A stretch of DNA of 28,975 bases from a bacterium (GTDB lineage: Bacteria > Planctomycetota > J058 > JAJDCP01): positions 1-28,975 of the forward strand of contig JAUIEM010000077.1 of NCBI GenBank assembly GCA_030428695.1, read 5' to 3'. The position numbers and the translations under genes are program-made. Position 1 is the stretch's first letter. Every line of letters starts with the position of its first letter. Below the pieces are notes generated by a model that was given only the letters and a program-made list of their open reading frames with translations, did no database searches and was not told where the DNA came from. This document shows, piece by piece, positions 9,205-18,900 of the stretch.

Positions 9205-10019
9205 GCAGTCTCCTCCGGGACGAAGGGGTCGAGCTCGGCCCGCAGGGTCTCGTGCAGCAGGCCGTTGCTCGCGATCACGTTGGAGCCGTGCACATCGAAG
9301 TCCGGACCGGCGAAGTCGGTCACGGTTCCGCCCGCCTCCCTGACCAGCACCGCCCCGGCGGCGACATCGAAGGGCTGCAGCCAGAGCTCGAAGTGGGCGT
9401 CGAAGTGGCCGGCGGCGACGTACGCCAGGTCGATGGCGGCGGAGCCGCAGCGCCGGAAGCCACCGATCTTGCTCAGCAGCCGGTAGACGTTGTCGCGGTT
9501 GTCCTGGCGCGTCTCGTTGCGGCGGTAGGCGAAGCCGCTCGCGATGATCGCCGACAAGAGGGTGCCCCGGGTCGAGACCCGCAGCTCTTCGCGCAGGCCG
9601 CCGGTTCCGGGTCGCTCGCGCCAGGCCCCGGCGCCGCGGGCGGCGCAGTAGAGCTCGTCGAGCAGGGGGGCGAAGACGACCCCGACCTCGAGCTGTCCGG
9701 CCCGGGCGAAGCCGAGGGAGACCGCGAAGAAGGGGTGGCCGCGGGCGAAGTTGACCGTGCCGTCGAGGGGGTCGACGTACCAGATGGCGGCCGACGAGCC
9801 GGCGTGCTGGCCGGACTCTTCGGCGTAGATCGTGTGCTCGGGGAAGCGCGCCTTGAGCCCGTCGACGATGAGCTCCTCGCTGGCGCGGTCGGCCTCGGTG
9901 ACCAGGTCGCGCACCCGCCCGCCCTTGGTCTGGACCTGCAGCGCCGTACGGAAGCGGGCGCGCAGGATCGCGCCCGCCCGCAGCGCCAGCTCGCGGGCAG
10001 TCTCCAGCTCCGGTGTCAT
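9201..10019 (-). CDS. Inositol-monophosphatase-family phosphatase (SuhB/HisN-like), 272 aa
   Basis: Mg2+-dependent, Li+-sensitive-type sugar or polyol phosphate phosphatase. The metal-binding signatures are visible: AEES (E67/E68), DPLDGT at residues 83-88, and the second signature QPFDVAAGAVLVREAGG with D218, where most relatives read WDxAAG. The length matches the family (about 260-275). I chose the ATG at 10019 because it has AAGG seven bases upstream and begins the family-like N-terminus (TPELETARELALRAGAIL). The open frame extends upstream but encodes only Arg/Ala-rich noise. It is the first gene of the coupled export operon. Substrate is uncertain: inositol-1-phosphate, histidinol phosphate and other sugar phosphates are all possible within this family, and no his genes are nearby. 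Confidence 0.9.
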   Translation of the reverse strand: MTPELETARELALRAGAILRARFRTALQVQTKGGRVRDLVTEADRASEELIVDGLKARFPEHTIYAEESGQHAGSSAAIWYVDPLDGTVNFARGHPFFAVSLGFARAGQLEVGVVFAPLLDELYCAARGAGAWRERPGTGGLREELRVSTRGTLLSAIIASGFAYRRNETRQDNRDNVYRLLSKIGGFRRCGSAAIDLAYVAAGHFDAHFELWLQPFDVAAGAVLVREAGGTVTDFAGPDFDVHGSNVIASNGLLHETLRAELDPFVPEETA

Positions 10020-10066
10020 GCTCCGACCTTGTGCCCTTCGCGGCCGCGTCCGGGCGATTGCTCCTA

Positions 10067-10072
10067 AGGATA
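10067..10072 (-). promoter_or_regulatory. Possible -10 box for the phosphatase-led operon
   Basis: The minus strand reads GCGTATCCTTAGG about 48 bases before the ATG at 10019. TATCCT resembles a sigma-70 -10 element and lies in the only A/T-richer patch of this gap. No good -35 hexamer stands at the expected distance, so this is a weak call. Confidence 0.25.
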
Positions 10073-10135
10073 CGCGATCGAGCCTCCTTTGTTGGAGAGC
10101 GTCGGTCGAGAGTTGGGAAACGGGCGCCGGGAGTT

Positions 10136-10260
10136 TCAGGCGTCCGTGTCTTCCTCCGCCCTCAGCCCCTGCTCGATCCGCGTCAGCTGCGCGTCGAGCC
10201 GCAGGGTGCAGGCGTGCAGCCCGGTGCAGCTTCGCGTCGCGAGGCGCTGCGTGCAAGCCG
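10136..10260 (-). pseudogene. Degenerate duplicate of the 3' end of the adjacent membrane-protein gene
   Basis: The minus strand, read in the frame ending with TGA at 10136-10138, gives CTGLHACTLRLDAQLTRIEQ and then GLRAEEDTDA. The intact gene next to it (10299-11543) has CTGLYAYALRLDEQLTRIEQ before its acidic tail. At DNA level 10170-10230 matches 10407-10469 closely. Similarity fades upstream (LATRS against LLATLFRS, with a small deletion), and no membrane segments or start codon precede it. I read it as the remnant of a tandem duplication, or of a paralogous gene, that lost everything but the last 40 or so codons. Confidence 0.7.
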
Positions 10261-10298
10261 CCGTGCGCGCGGTCGCGCGGCGGAGCGATGCGGGAAGA

Positions 10299-11543
10299 CT
10301 ACTCTTCCTCCGGCGCTTCCTCCTCCGGCGCTTCCTCCGCCGGCGCCTCCTCCTCTGGCCCCGTCGCCTCCGACTCCGCCGGTTCCGCCTCCTCTTGTGC
10401 GGGCCGCTGCTCGATCCGCGTCAGCTGCTCGTCGAGCCGCAGGGCGTAGGCGTACAGGCCGGTGCACAGCGAGCGAAACAGCGTCGCGAGCAGGGAGATC
10501 GCGAGGGCGGCGAGGATCATCGGGATGGTGCTCGCGAGCAGCCGCTGCGCGTCGAGGAACACGAACGCGAGAGTCGCCAGCACGCTGAGCACCATGCCGG
10601 CGCGGCAGGTGTGGGCGAGGACGTTCGCCCAGGTCATCAGGCTCTCGGTGTCGGGCCGCGGGCAGGTGTAGTCCGGCCTCCCCCGGGCCGCCCGCACCAC
10701 GCTCGCCGCCCGCCGGCGCAGGCTGGCGAGCTCGCGGCCGAGGGCGTGGAAGAAGACGCCGAAGAGCACGCCGACCAGCAGCGCGAGCACCGTGCCCGCG
10801 GTCAGCGTCCCCGCCTCGAGGGCCGTGGCGCGGCTGGCGAAGACCGTCACGCGGTGCAGGGCTTCCGTCGCCTGGACGCCGAGCGGACACGCGGCCACGG
10901 TCGCGGCCAGGCAGAGCACCACGCCGAGGCCGCAGCCGCGCCTGCGCACCTGCTCGAGCGACGCGCCCCGCGCCGGATAGGGGACGGCTCGCCCATCGTC
11001 GTCCTGCTCCACGACCGCCGCGACGTAGGCGTGCATGTCGGCGAGGTCGAGCACGCTGACGGCGAGCTCTTCGAGGAAGCGTGCCCCCCAGACGGCGAGC
11101 ACGGCGGGCAGCACCATGATCAGGGCGGGGATCAACAGAAAGGGGCTCGGCACGCCGGCCACCCCGCACAGCACGAAGACCGTCGCCAGGCCCTGCAGGA
11201 CGCTGACCGTCCAGATCTTCGTGGGAAGTGTCTCGAGCTGCTCCTCCAACGCGGTCCGGGCGCTCTCCGAGCTGTAGCTGTCGAAGGTGGCGGTCGCGAC
11301 GGTGGCCAGCGGCCGCCAGTAGCTCCAGAGCATCACGACCTGGATGAGGAGCAGCAGGGGGAGAACGACCCAGCCCAGAACGATGCCCCACGGAATGATC
11401 CGCACGTTGGGCCCGAGGAGCGCGAAGATCGAGAGCGCCGCGAGCAGCAGGACCGCGACCCACACGCACCCGCACCCGGTGCTCGCGCGCCGGAAGCTCC
11501 GCGCGCTCCAGCCGGCCCGTGCCCTGACGTCGCCAGTTTCCAT
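10299..11543 (-). CDS. Multi-pass membrane protein of unknown function with acidic tail, 414 aa
   Basis: Not recognised as a known family. About eight hydrophobic segments are visible (roughly residues 25-43, 52-73, 111-130, 134-153, 203-221, 247-266, 315-331, 337-357), separated by polar loops; a DDDG loop is near 181. The C-terminal 34 residues are an acidic, Pro/Ala-rich tail built from EEEAP-like units. The start ATG at 11543 has GGAG five bases upstream; longer upstream extensions are Arg-rich and unlikely. It is transcribed away from the lipoprotein gene at 11719, and its truncated duplicate follows it. Conserved Cys residues (C22, C24, C204, C211, C219) stand near membrane borders. It is not translationally coupled to the phosphatase operon. 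Confidence 0.8.
   Translation of the reverse strand: METGDVRARAGWSARSFRRASTGCGCVWVAVLLLAALSIFALLGPNVRIIPWGIVLGWVVLPLLLLIQVVMLWSYWRPLATVATATFDSYSSESARTALEEQLETLPTKIWTVSVLQGLATVFVLCGVAGVPSPFLLIPALIMVLPAVLAVWGARFLEELAVSVLDLADMHAYVAAVVEQDDDGRAVPYPARGASLEQVRRRGCGLGVVLCLAATVAACPLGVQATEALHRVTVFASRATALEAGTLTAGTVLALLVGVLFGVFFHALGRELASLRRRAASVVRAARGRPDYTCPRPDTESLMTWANVLAHTCRAGMVLSVLATLAFVFLDAQRLLASTIPMILAALAISLLATLFRSLCTGLYAYALRLDEQLTRIEQRPAQEEAEPAESEATGPEEEAPAEEAPEEEAPEEE
10300..10360. repeat. 15-base tandem repeat encoding the acidic tail
   Basis: Four imperfect copies of a 15-base unit (CTTCCTCCTCCGGCG on the plus strand) lie at the 3' end of the membrane-protein gene and encode EEEAP repeats. Length variation in units of five residues would be expected between strains. 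Confidence 0.75.
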
Positions 11544-11655
11544 CGATGCTCCGGAGGTCGGACGCTTCAGCTTCGAGAAACGACGCGCGGCGCGCAAGCC
11601 GGCGGCGCGACGTCCCTCCGAGGGCGGCGCTGCGGAGGATCATCGCGCAACGAGG

Positions 11656-11684
11656 TTGACACGAGAGCGCCTGCATCCGAAAGA
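11656..11684 (+). promoter_or_regulatory. Possible promoter for the lipoprotein gene
   Basis: A perfect TTGACA is at 11656-11661 in the 175-base gap between divergent genes. The hexamer 17 bases downstream (GAAAGA, 11679-11684) is a poor -10. The gene's ATG is at 11719, so spacing would suit. The call rests on the -35 alone. Confidence 0.3.
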
Positions 11685-11718
11685 AGGGGGAGACTCCACG
11701 TCGGTGAAAGGTTCCTCC

Positions 11719-12813
11719 ATGGCCCGCCTGCTCCTCGCTCTGCTCGTCCTCTTCCCCCTCGGCTGCAGCTCCTGGGAGACCTTCGCCGAGGCCGAGGGGC
11801 TGGTCTGGGACCGACGGGTGACCGCCGACAGCGTCGCGATCCGGGTGACGAACACCAACCCGGGGCCGGTGCTCGCCTCGCTGCAGGGCACCGTCGGCGA
11901 CACGCGCCTCGCCTTCTCGGAGCGGGTCTTCCTCGAGCCGGGCAGCGCCGAGCCCCTGGTCGCGATCGCGACCCGCCAGGGCTGGGACGCCGCCTGGGAC
12001 TTCACCGCCGAGCCCGCGCCCGCGCTGCCCGTGAGCCTGCAGGGCGCGTGGATCGACAGCGGGCTGGCCGGGCACTTCGACGGCCCCCTGTACGCCGAGG
12101 CGGGCGAGCACCGGCTGACGATCGGGGGGCGCGCGGCGACCGGCATCGTCTCGCTGCAGTCGCGCAGCGAGGCCGACGGCGAGGTCTGGGGGCTGATGCT
12201 GACCGATGGGCGGCACTACCTCCTGCGGCGGGTTCCCCAGAAGCACTGCGCGAACTGGTTCAAGGTCACCCGGCTGACCGAAGAGGACCGGGTCAAGACC
12301 ATCGCCTACGTGACGATCCGCGATCCCGCGGGCGCGAACGCGGTCTTCACGCCGCCCCTGCCGCGCCTGCCCTACGGCTGGTGGGAGAGCCTGCAGGCCG
12401 GAGACGAGGCCGTCTTCGATGTCGTCGAGCACTCCCGCACCTGGGGCCGCACCGAGACGACCCGCAGGACCCTGGTCGAGGGCCGCGACGGCTACGAGCT
12501 CGCGCTGTACAACGACCCCTACGATCCCGCCCTGCCGGGCCGGGTCAACGCCCGCGCCCACTTCTTCCACGCCCCGGACGCCTCCTTCGAGAGGCTGCAC
12601 ACCGAGACCGTACGCGCCGCCGACCGCAGCTTCCCCTGCACTGTGTACGAGGTCCGCCTGCCGGGGCCGGACGGCGTGGTTGAGGGGCGGATGTGGATCT
12701 CGGACGCGCTGCCGCGCTGCTTCAACGGTGGCGCCGTCAAGAGCGAGCTGCGTCGCGAAGGCAGCGATGCGCTGACCACGGTCGTCCTGCGTTCGCTGAC
12801 TCCGCGCGACTGA
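11719..12813 (+). CDS. Putative lipoprotein of unknown function, 364 aa
   Basis: Family not recognised. The N-terminus is a short hydrophobic signal ending in FPLGC (C16), compatible with a lipoprotein although Pro at -3 is unusual; otherwise it is a secreted protein. The mature part looks beta-rich, with many W, V, T and G residues: LVWDRRVTADSVAIRVTNTN, a GLMLTDGRHYLLRRVP stretch, VKTIAYVTIRDPAG, and a C-terminal half with FPCTVYEVRLPGPDGVVEG and MWISDALPRCFNGGAVKSEL. It suggests two or more beta domains of envelope type. The ATG at 11719 has AAAGG seven bases upstream. The gene lies 108 bases ahead of the giant megasynthase gene on the same strand and may be co-expressed with it, although a separate promoter for the latter is possible. 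Confidence 0.8.
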   Translation: MARLLLALLVLFPLGCSSWETFAEAEGLVWDRRVTADSVAIRVTNTNPGPVLASLQGTVGDTRLAFSERVFLEPGSAEPLVAIATRQGWDAAWDFTAEPAPALPVSLQGAWIDSGLAGHFDGPLYAEAGEHRLTIGGRAATGIVSLQSRSEADGEVWGLMLTDGRHYLLRRVPQKHCANWFKVTRLTEEDRVKTIAYVTIRDPAGANAVFTPPLPRLPYGWWESLQAGDEAVFDVVEHSRTWGRTETTRRTLVEGRDGYELALYNDPYDPALPGRVNARAHFFHAPDASFERLHTETVRAADRSFPCTVYEVRLPGPDGVVEGRMWISDALPRCFNGGAVKSELRREGSDALTTVVLRSLTPRD

Positions 12814-12825
12814 GCGCCCCAGGTC

Positions 12826-12854
12826 TTTTCCCGCGCCTCCGGATCGTCCATAAT
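12826..12854 (+). promoter_or_regulatory. Possible sigma-70-like promoter before the megasynthase gene
   Basis: TTTTCC (12826-12831), a 17-base spacer and CATAAT (12849-12854) stand 67 bases ahead of the ATG at 12922. The -10 is good (five of six) and the -35 is weak. The stretch is one of the few A/T-containing patches around. It would drive the megasynthase and kinase genes. Confidence 0.35.
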
Positions 12855-12921
12855 GGGCGGAACGTGAGTCATCTGTGGGCATTCACATGCTGCAGCGAAA
12901 ATACACCCAGAAGGAAACACC

Positions 12922-15900
12922 ATGCCCGATTCGGCGCGGGACCTCCCCTACGTCGCCAGAGACGAACGCCTGGCGCCGCTCGCTCGCTCCTCCGTGGAGC
13001 CGGCGCGCGACGACATCCCCTGGAAGAAGGACTCCCGGGCGCGTCTGTTCTTTCCCGAGAGCTTCCTCGCGATGCTCGGCGCCACGCCGCCCGAGGATGA
13101 GGAAGCCGCCGAGCTGCTGCACTGGACCCTCGCCCTCGCGCTGTGCCGCGAGCTGGTCTCGGCGAAGACGGCGCTGCTCGCCTTCGTCGAGCGGGAGCAG
13201 AGCGTGCTCGCCGCGCCCGACTGGCTCGCCGCCCGCGGCCGCGCGACCCTCGAGCTGTTCGAGAAGCTCGGCGCCCGGCTCGAGGAGGGGGCCGACGGCC
13301 GCATCGAGGCGTTCTCCCGCTGCTACCGCCCCTCGGCTCCCGAGCCGGACTTCCTGACCGCGCCCGAGAGCTTCCCCCACGCCGCGGCTCTGCACTACAA
13401 CTTCTGGCTGCGCACGCTGTTCGTCGCCGAGTACGCCGGGCTGGTCGCCGCCCAGCTCGCCTCCGCCCCGCACCTGGGGAAGGTCTGGCTGGCCGCCAAC
13501 GAGGCGGCGGGTGCGCACGCCGCGCGGCTGATCGAGGCGGCCCAGGCCTACCTGTCCTGCCTGAACCTGTCCGAAGATGACAAGGTGCACTGGTCACGGG
13601 CGTTCTACTTCCACCTCGCCCAGAACGGCACCCGGCTGCTCGGGGTCGACGCGGCCCAGCAGGTGCTCGAGACCCGGCATCCGGAGCTGACCGTCTTCCC
13701 GCGGGTCGAGTTCAAGGACCTGCCCTTCGTCCAGACCCTCTGCGAGGACCGGGCGTTCGCCGGCACCCGGGCCGCCGCGCCCTATCTGCTCGAGCTCGCC
13801 GCCGAGCACGCGCTCCTGCCGGAGCGGCAGCCGGCGACGCCGCTGAGCGGAGCCACCCTCGACTCGCGCAAGGAGCAGAGCCTCGTCGACCTGCTGGTCA
13901 AGGCGACGAAGGGCTCGGGGAAGATCCTCCTGCACGGCGAGGAAGAGGAGAGCCTGACCGCCAAGGGTCTGCTGCGCGACGCCGAGCATCACCTGCTGAT
14001 CCTGCGCCGCCTCGGGCTCGGTCCCGGCGAGCCGGTGCTGCTGCAGCTCGAGAAGCCGAAGGCCTTCCTGACCGCGTTCTGGGGCTGCCTGCTCGGCGGC
14101 TACGTCGCGGTTCCCCTGCCGGCCCCGCGCAACCTCGCCGAGCTGCCGGATGACCTCGACCACATCGCGGCGGTCGCGGCGCTGCTCGGTCACCCGCCGC
14201 TGGTCACCGACGCCCACACCGCGCGGGGCTGCCGGGCGCATCCGCTCGGCCGCAGCCTGACCGTGCTGTCCTGGGACGAGCTCGAGGCCGAAGGCCGCTC
14301 GAAGCACCGCCCGCGCACCAGCCCGGGCAAGGGCAGCCAGGACGCGCTGATCCGTGTCAGCCGCGGCCGCACGGGAGCGCCCCACGCGGCGGTGCTGTCG
14401 CACCACACGGTGATCAACCAGCTCGCAGCCCTGCGCCAGGGGCTCGACCTCGGCGAGAAGGACGTCTTCCTGTGCGGCTTCGACCTCGCCTCCGCCGAGG
14501 GCCTGTTCGAGTTCCACCTGCTGCCCCTCGCGATCAACGCGACCCAGTGCTTCGCCAAGCCGAAGGACCCGCACGCCTGGCTGATGCGGGCGAAGAAGCA
14601 GCGGGCGACGGTGGTCGGCTGCCCGGCGGAGCAGTTCCCGACCACCGAGCCGAAGGCGCTGAAGCGCGTCACCCGCATCCAGTGCGGACCGGGACGCCCC
14701 GGCAGCGAGCTCGAGGCGCTGCTCGACGGGCGGCGCTACGAGCTGTACGGCCTGGCGGAAGCCGGCTACGCGGTCACGCTCGAGGAGCAGCCGGGCCTGC
14801 TGACCGTCGACGCCTTCAGCCTCGGCGCCCCGAGCGGCCTGGTGCAGGTCGACGCGAGCGCCCCGCGGGCCCTCGCCCTGCACAGCAAGGGCAAGCCCCT
14901 GCCGGGGGTCGAGCTGCGCGTGGTCGATGGCGAGGGCAACGCGCTGCCCGAGCTCAGCGTCGGCGAGGTGCAGGTGCGCGGGGCGGGGCTCGCCTCCCGC
15001 ACGGTGCCCGAGCAGCCGGACACGCGGCGCGGGCGCTGGCTGGCGACCGGTGACCTCGGCACGCTGGCCGGGGGCCGGCTGTTCCTGGCGGGGGCGCAAC
15101 GCGACACGGTGTTCGTCGGGGGGCGGAACTTCCTCGCCCGCGACCTCGAGGTCCAGGGCGAGGGCATCGAGGGCCTCGAGCGCAGCGTGGTGATCAACGC
15201 GCGGGATCCCCTGACCGGCCACGACCAGGTCGTCGTCTTCGCGGCCCTCGTGCCGGAGCTGCCGGTCGCCGCCCAGAGCGAAGTGCTGCGGCAGCTCGCG
15301 ACCGCGGTCTCGGAGCGCGTCGCCTTCCCGGTCGACGAGGTCCTGCCGGTGCGCGCGGCGCAGCTCCCCCACGGGCGCCGCGGCGAGGTGCTGCGCTGGC
15401 GCCTGCGCGAGCGCTACAACCTCGGCGAGTTCGCGCGCCTGTCGGGGCTGCTGCCCCTCGCCGAGCGGGCCGCGGCGGCGCGCCGGGCCGACCGCCGCTC
15501 GCCCCTGCCGCGGCTGCTGCCGCTGCCGGCCAAGAAGCGGCGCTACGAACGGCGCCGGGCCGACCGCCGCAAGGGCGCACGGCGCGAGGTCGACCGCCGG
15601 CGCCTCGCGGCCGCGCACACCTTGAGCCACGACCTGCTCGAGGCGGTGCGGCGGCTGTGGGCGGAGGTGCTCGGGAAAGACCTCGGCGAGCTCGGCTTCG
15701 ACAGCAACTTCATGGAGATCGGCGGCAACGCCCTCAAGGCGGGGCAGCTGCACAGCCGGGTCGAGGAGACCTTCGGCGCGCGCCTCGACCGCCGCGACCT
15801 CGAGAGCTGTCGCACGGTGCGCGAGATGGCGGCCTTCCTGCACCGCACCTTCGCCGCTCCGGCCGCGCCGCGGCTGCCGCGGGCGACGAACGAGAAGCCG

Positions 15901-18900
15901 CCGATCGCGGTGATCTCCATCGCCGGGCGGCTGCCCGGTGCGCGCGACATCTGGGAGCTGTGGCGCCTGCTCAAGGGCGGGCGCTCGGCGATCGTGCCGG
16001 TGCCGGAGAGCCGCTGGAGCGCCGATGACTTCTACGACCCCTCGCCGCTGACCCCGGGCAAGACCTCCTGCCGCTGGGGGGCGTTCGTGTCCGGCATCGA
16101 GGACTTCGACCCCGGGCACTTCGACGTCAGCTTCGAGTCGGCGCGGCACATGGACCCGCAGCAGCGGCTCTTCCTCGAGGTCGCCTACGACGCCCTGCGC
16201 AAGGGCGGGCTGCACCGGCCGGGCTTCTCGCCGGAGGTCGGCGTGTTCGTCGGCGTCGGGCCGTCCGAGTACTTCCACCACTACCTCGAGCGCAACGAGG
16301 CCGAGGCGCTGGCCGACACGCCCGCCTTCTCTGGCCTCGCGCCCGAGATCCAGGCCGAGCTCCTGCGGCAGCTCCCGCGCGGGGCCCGCATCCGCCCGCA
16401 GACGGCGCCCGGCAACCTCGAGAGCATGGTCGCCCAGCGGGTCAGCCAGGTGCTCGGCCTGCGCGGGCCCTCGCTGGCGCTGAACACCGCGGGCAGCAGC
16501 GCGCTGCTCGCCCTGCACCTCGCCTGCGAGGCGCTGCAGCGCGGGGAGTGCTCGATGGCGATCGCCGGCGGCGTCAGCGTCAACCTGACCGCCTCGCCGT
16601 ACCTCTTGTACAGCCAGGCGGGGCTGCTCTCGAGCAGCGGCCAGTACCGGCCCTACACACCCGATGGCGACGGCCTGGTGCCCGGGGAGGGGGCGGGGGC
16701 GCTGCTGCTCAAGCCCCTCGACCGCGCCCTGGCCGACGGCGACAGCGTCTGGGGGATCGTGCGCGGCAGCGCGGTCAGCCACGACGGGCGCACCGGCAGC
16801 GGGGCCCATCCGAACCTCGCCGGGCTCGAGGACGCGGTGCGCAAGGCCCTGGCCCAGGCCCGCATCGAGCCGCGGCTGGTGTCCTACGTCGAGGGCCACG
16901 GCAGCGGCCACTGGGAGGCCGACCAGACCGAGGTCCACGCCCTGCGCCGGGTGCTCAGCGAGGGTTCCTGGGAAGCGGGCTCGTGCAGCTTCGGGTGCGT
17001 CAAGCCCAACGTCGGCCACCTGATGGCGGCGAGCGGCATCGCGGGCGTGCTCAAGGTGCTGCTCGGGATGCACTTCCGGGAGATCCCCCGGACCCTGCAC
17101 CTCGCCGCCCCGCGCGGCGAGAAGGGCTCGCCGGCGGCGCGCGCCCTCGGCCTGCTCGACTCGCCGCTCAGCCTGGCCGAGCGCCACCGCTCCTGGTCGG
17201 CGCGGGACGGGCGGCGCATCGCCGGCGTGACCTCGGTCGGGGTCGGCGGGCTCTCCTGCCACGTGCTGCTCGAGGCGCCGACCCGGGTGCAGATCACGCA
17301 TCCGGCGCCCCAGCTGATCTGCCTGCAGGCGAAGTCCCTCGACTACCTCGGGCGCACGGCGCAGGCGCTGCGGAAGCAGGTCCGGCGGCGCAAGCTGCCG
17401 TTCGGGCTGCTGTGCGCGAACCTCAACCGCGCGCCGGGGCGGACCGGCGTGCGGCGGGCGATGCTGTGCCGCGACGTCGGCTCCCTCGAAGCGCAGCTCG
17501 AGCAGGCCGTCGACCACGCGACCGACCCCGGCGCCGCGCCGCGGGTGGTGCTCGTGCTCGGCGGGCGGGGGCGCAGCCTGGCCGGGGCGGCACACCTGTT
17601 CAACCGCGAGGCGGCGTTCCGGGAAGCGCTGGAGCACTGCTTCGCGGCCCTCGACTACAGCGGGGACATCCAGCGCCTGCTGCGCGCAGCCGAGGCGGCG
17701 GAGCAGGCCGAGGCCCGGGAGGCGCGCGCGGCGGAAGCTCCCGCGGCGGAAGCGTCCGCGGAGGATGCGTCCGAAGCGTCCGCGGAGGCTCCCGCGGAGG
17801 CCGTCAGCGAGGATGCGCCTGCGGAGGCGGAGGAGGCGGCGGCGGGGGAGGCCAGCGACGCCGTGCCCGCGACTGCGGACGCCGGGTCGAACGGCGCTGG
17901 AGGGGCCGGGGCGGATGTGGAGGAGGCCGAGCCGGAGCCCGCTCCCGAGGCCGACGAAGCGGACGACGCGACGGAGCCCTCCGCGGACGCCGCGTCCGAA
18001 GAGGTGCCCGAGGTGCCCTTCTCGACGACCGTGCTGCGCTTCGCCTTCGAGTACGCGGTCGCGCGCCTGCTCTGGCACTGGGGCGTGCGCTGGGACGGCG
18101 TGCTCGGCTGCGGGCGGGGTGAGTGGCTGGCGGCGGTGCTGACCGGGTTGTGGCCGCTCGAGACCGCGCTCGACCTGGTCCACAGCCTCGAGCCCGAGCG
18201 CAAGGAGGGCATCTCCCGGCTGCGCGTCGGCGGAGCCCGCGCGCGGGTCGAAGCGGTGCTGGCCGAGGCCGAGGGCGATGTACAGGTGTCGGCCGTGGTC
18301 GGCCCCGAGCAGCTCGAGATCGGCGGCGCGCCCGACGATCTGGAAGCGCTGCGCGCGCGCCTCGCCGAGGCCGGCCTCGAGGTCGGCGCGCCGCGGGCCG
18401 CCCGGCGCTGGAGCCTGCGCGCCCGGCGCGGGCTGGTCAGCCGGCTGCAGCTCGCCGAGGCCGCCTCGGGCAGCCTGCGGCGGCCGGTGTACTCGACGGT
18501 GCGCGGGCGCAAGCTGCGCGCCGCCGAGCTCGACGACGACTACTGGAGCGCCCAGATGAGCCAGCCCATCCGCCTGCACGACGCCCTCGCGGCGGCGCGG
18601 GCGGACGGCGCCGGGCTGTTCCTCGACATCGGCCTCGATCCGCACTGGCGCCCGGCCCTGTCCGACCACATCCCCTGCTTCGCCCCGCTGAACGGCGCGG
18701 GCCAGGGGCGCGAGGCGCTGCTCGCCACCGTCGGCCGGCTGTTCGAGTCCGGCCTGCCGATCGACGGCGGCCGCCTCTCCGGCCCGACGCCGCTCGCCGC
18801 GCCGCTGCCTGGGCCGCCGTACAGCCGCGTGCGCTGCTGGCTGTTCGACCAGCCGGGGCGCGAGCGGCCGCCGCAGCGCTCCCTGCATCCGCTGGTCAAC

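Noticed and set aside
10020..10256. Longer N-terminus for the phosphatase (start at 10256)
   Set aside because: The added residues are Arg/Ala-rich noise over a pseudogene remnant; the ATG at 10019 has a ribosome site and gives the family length.
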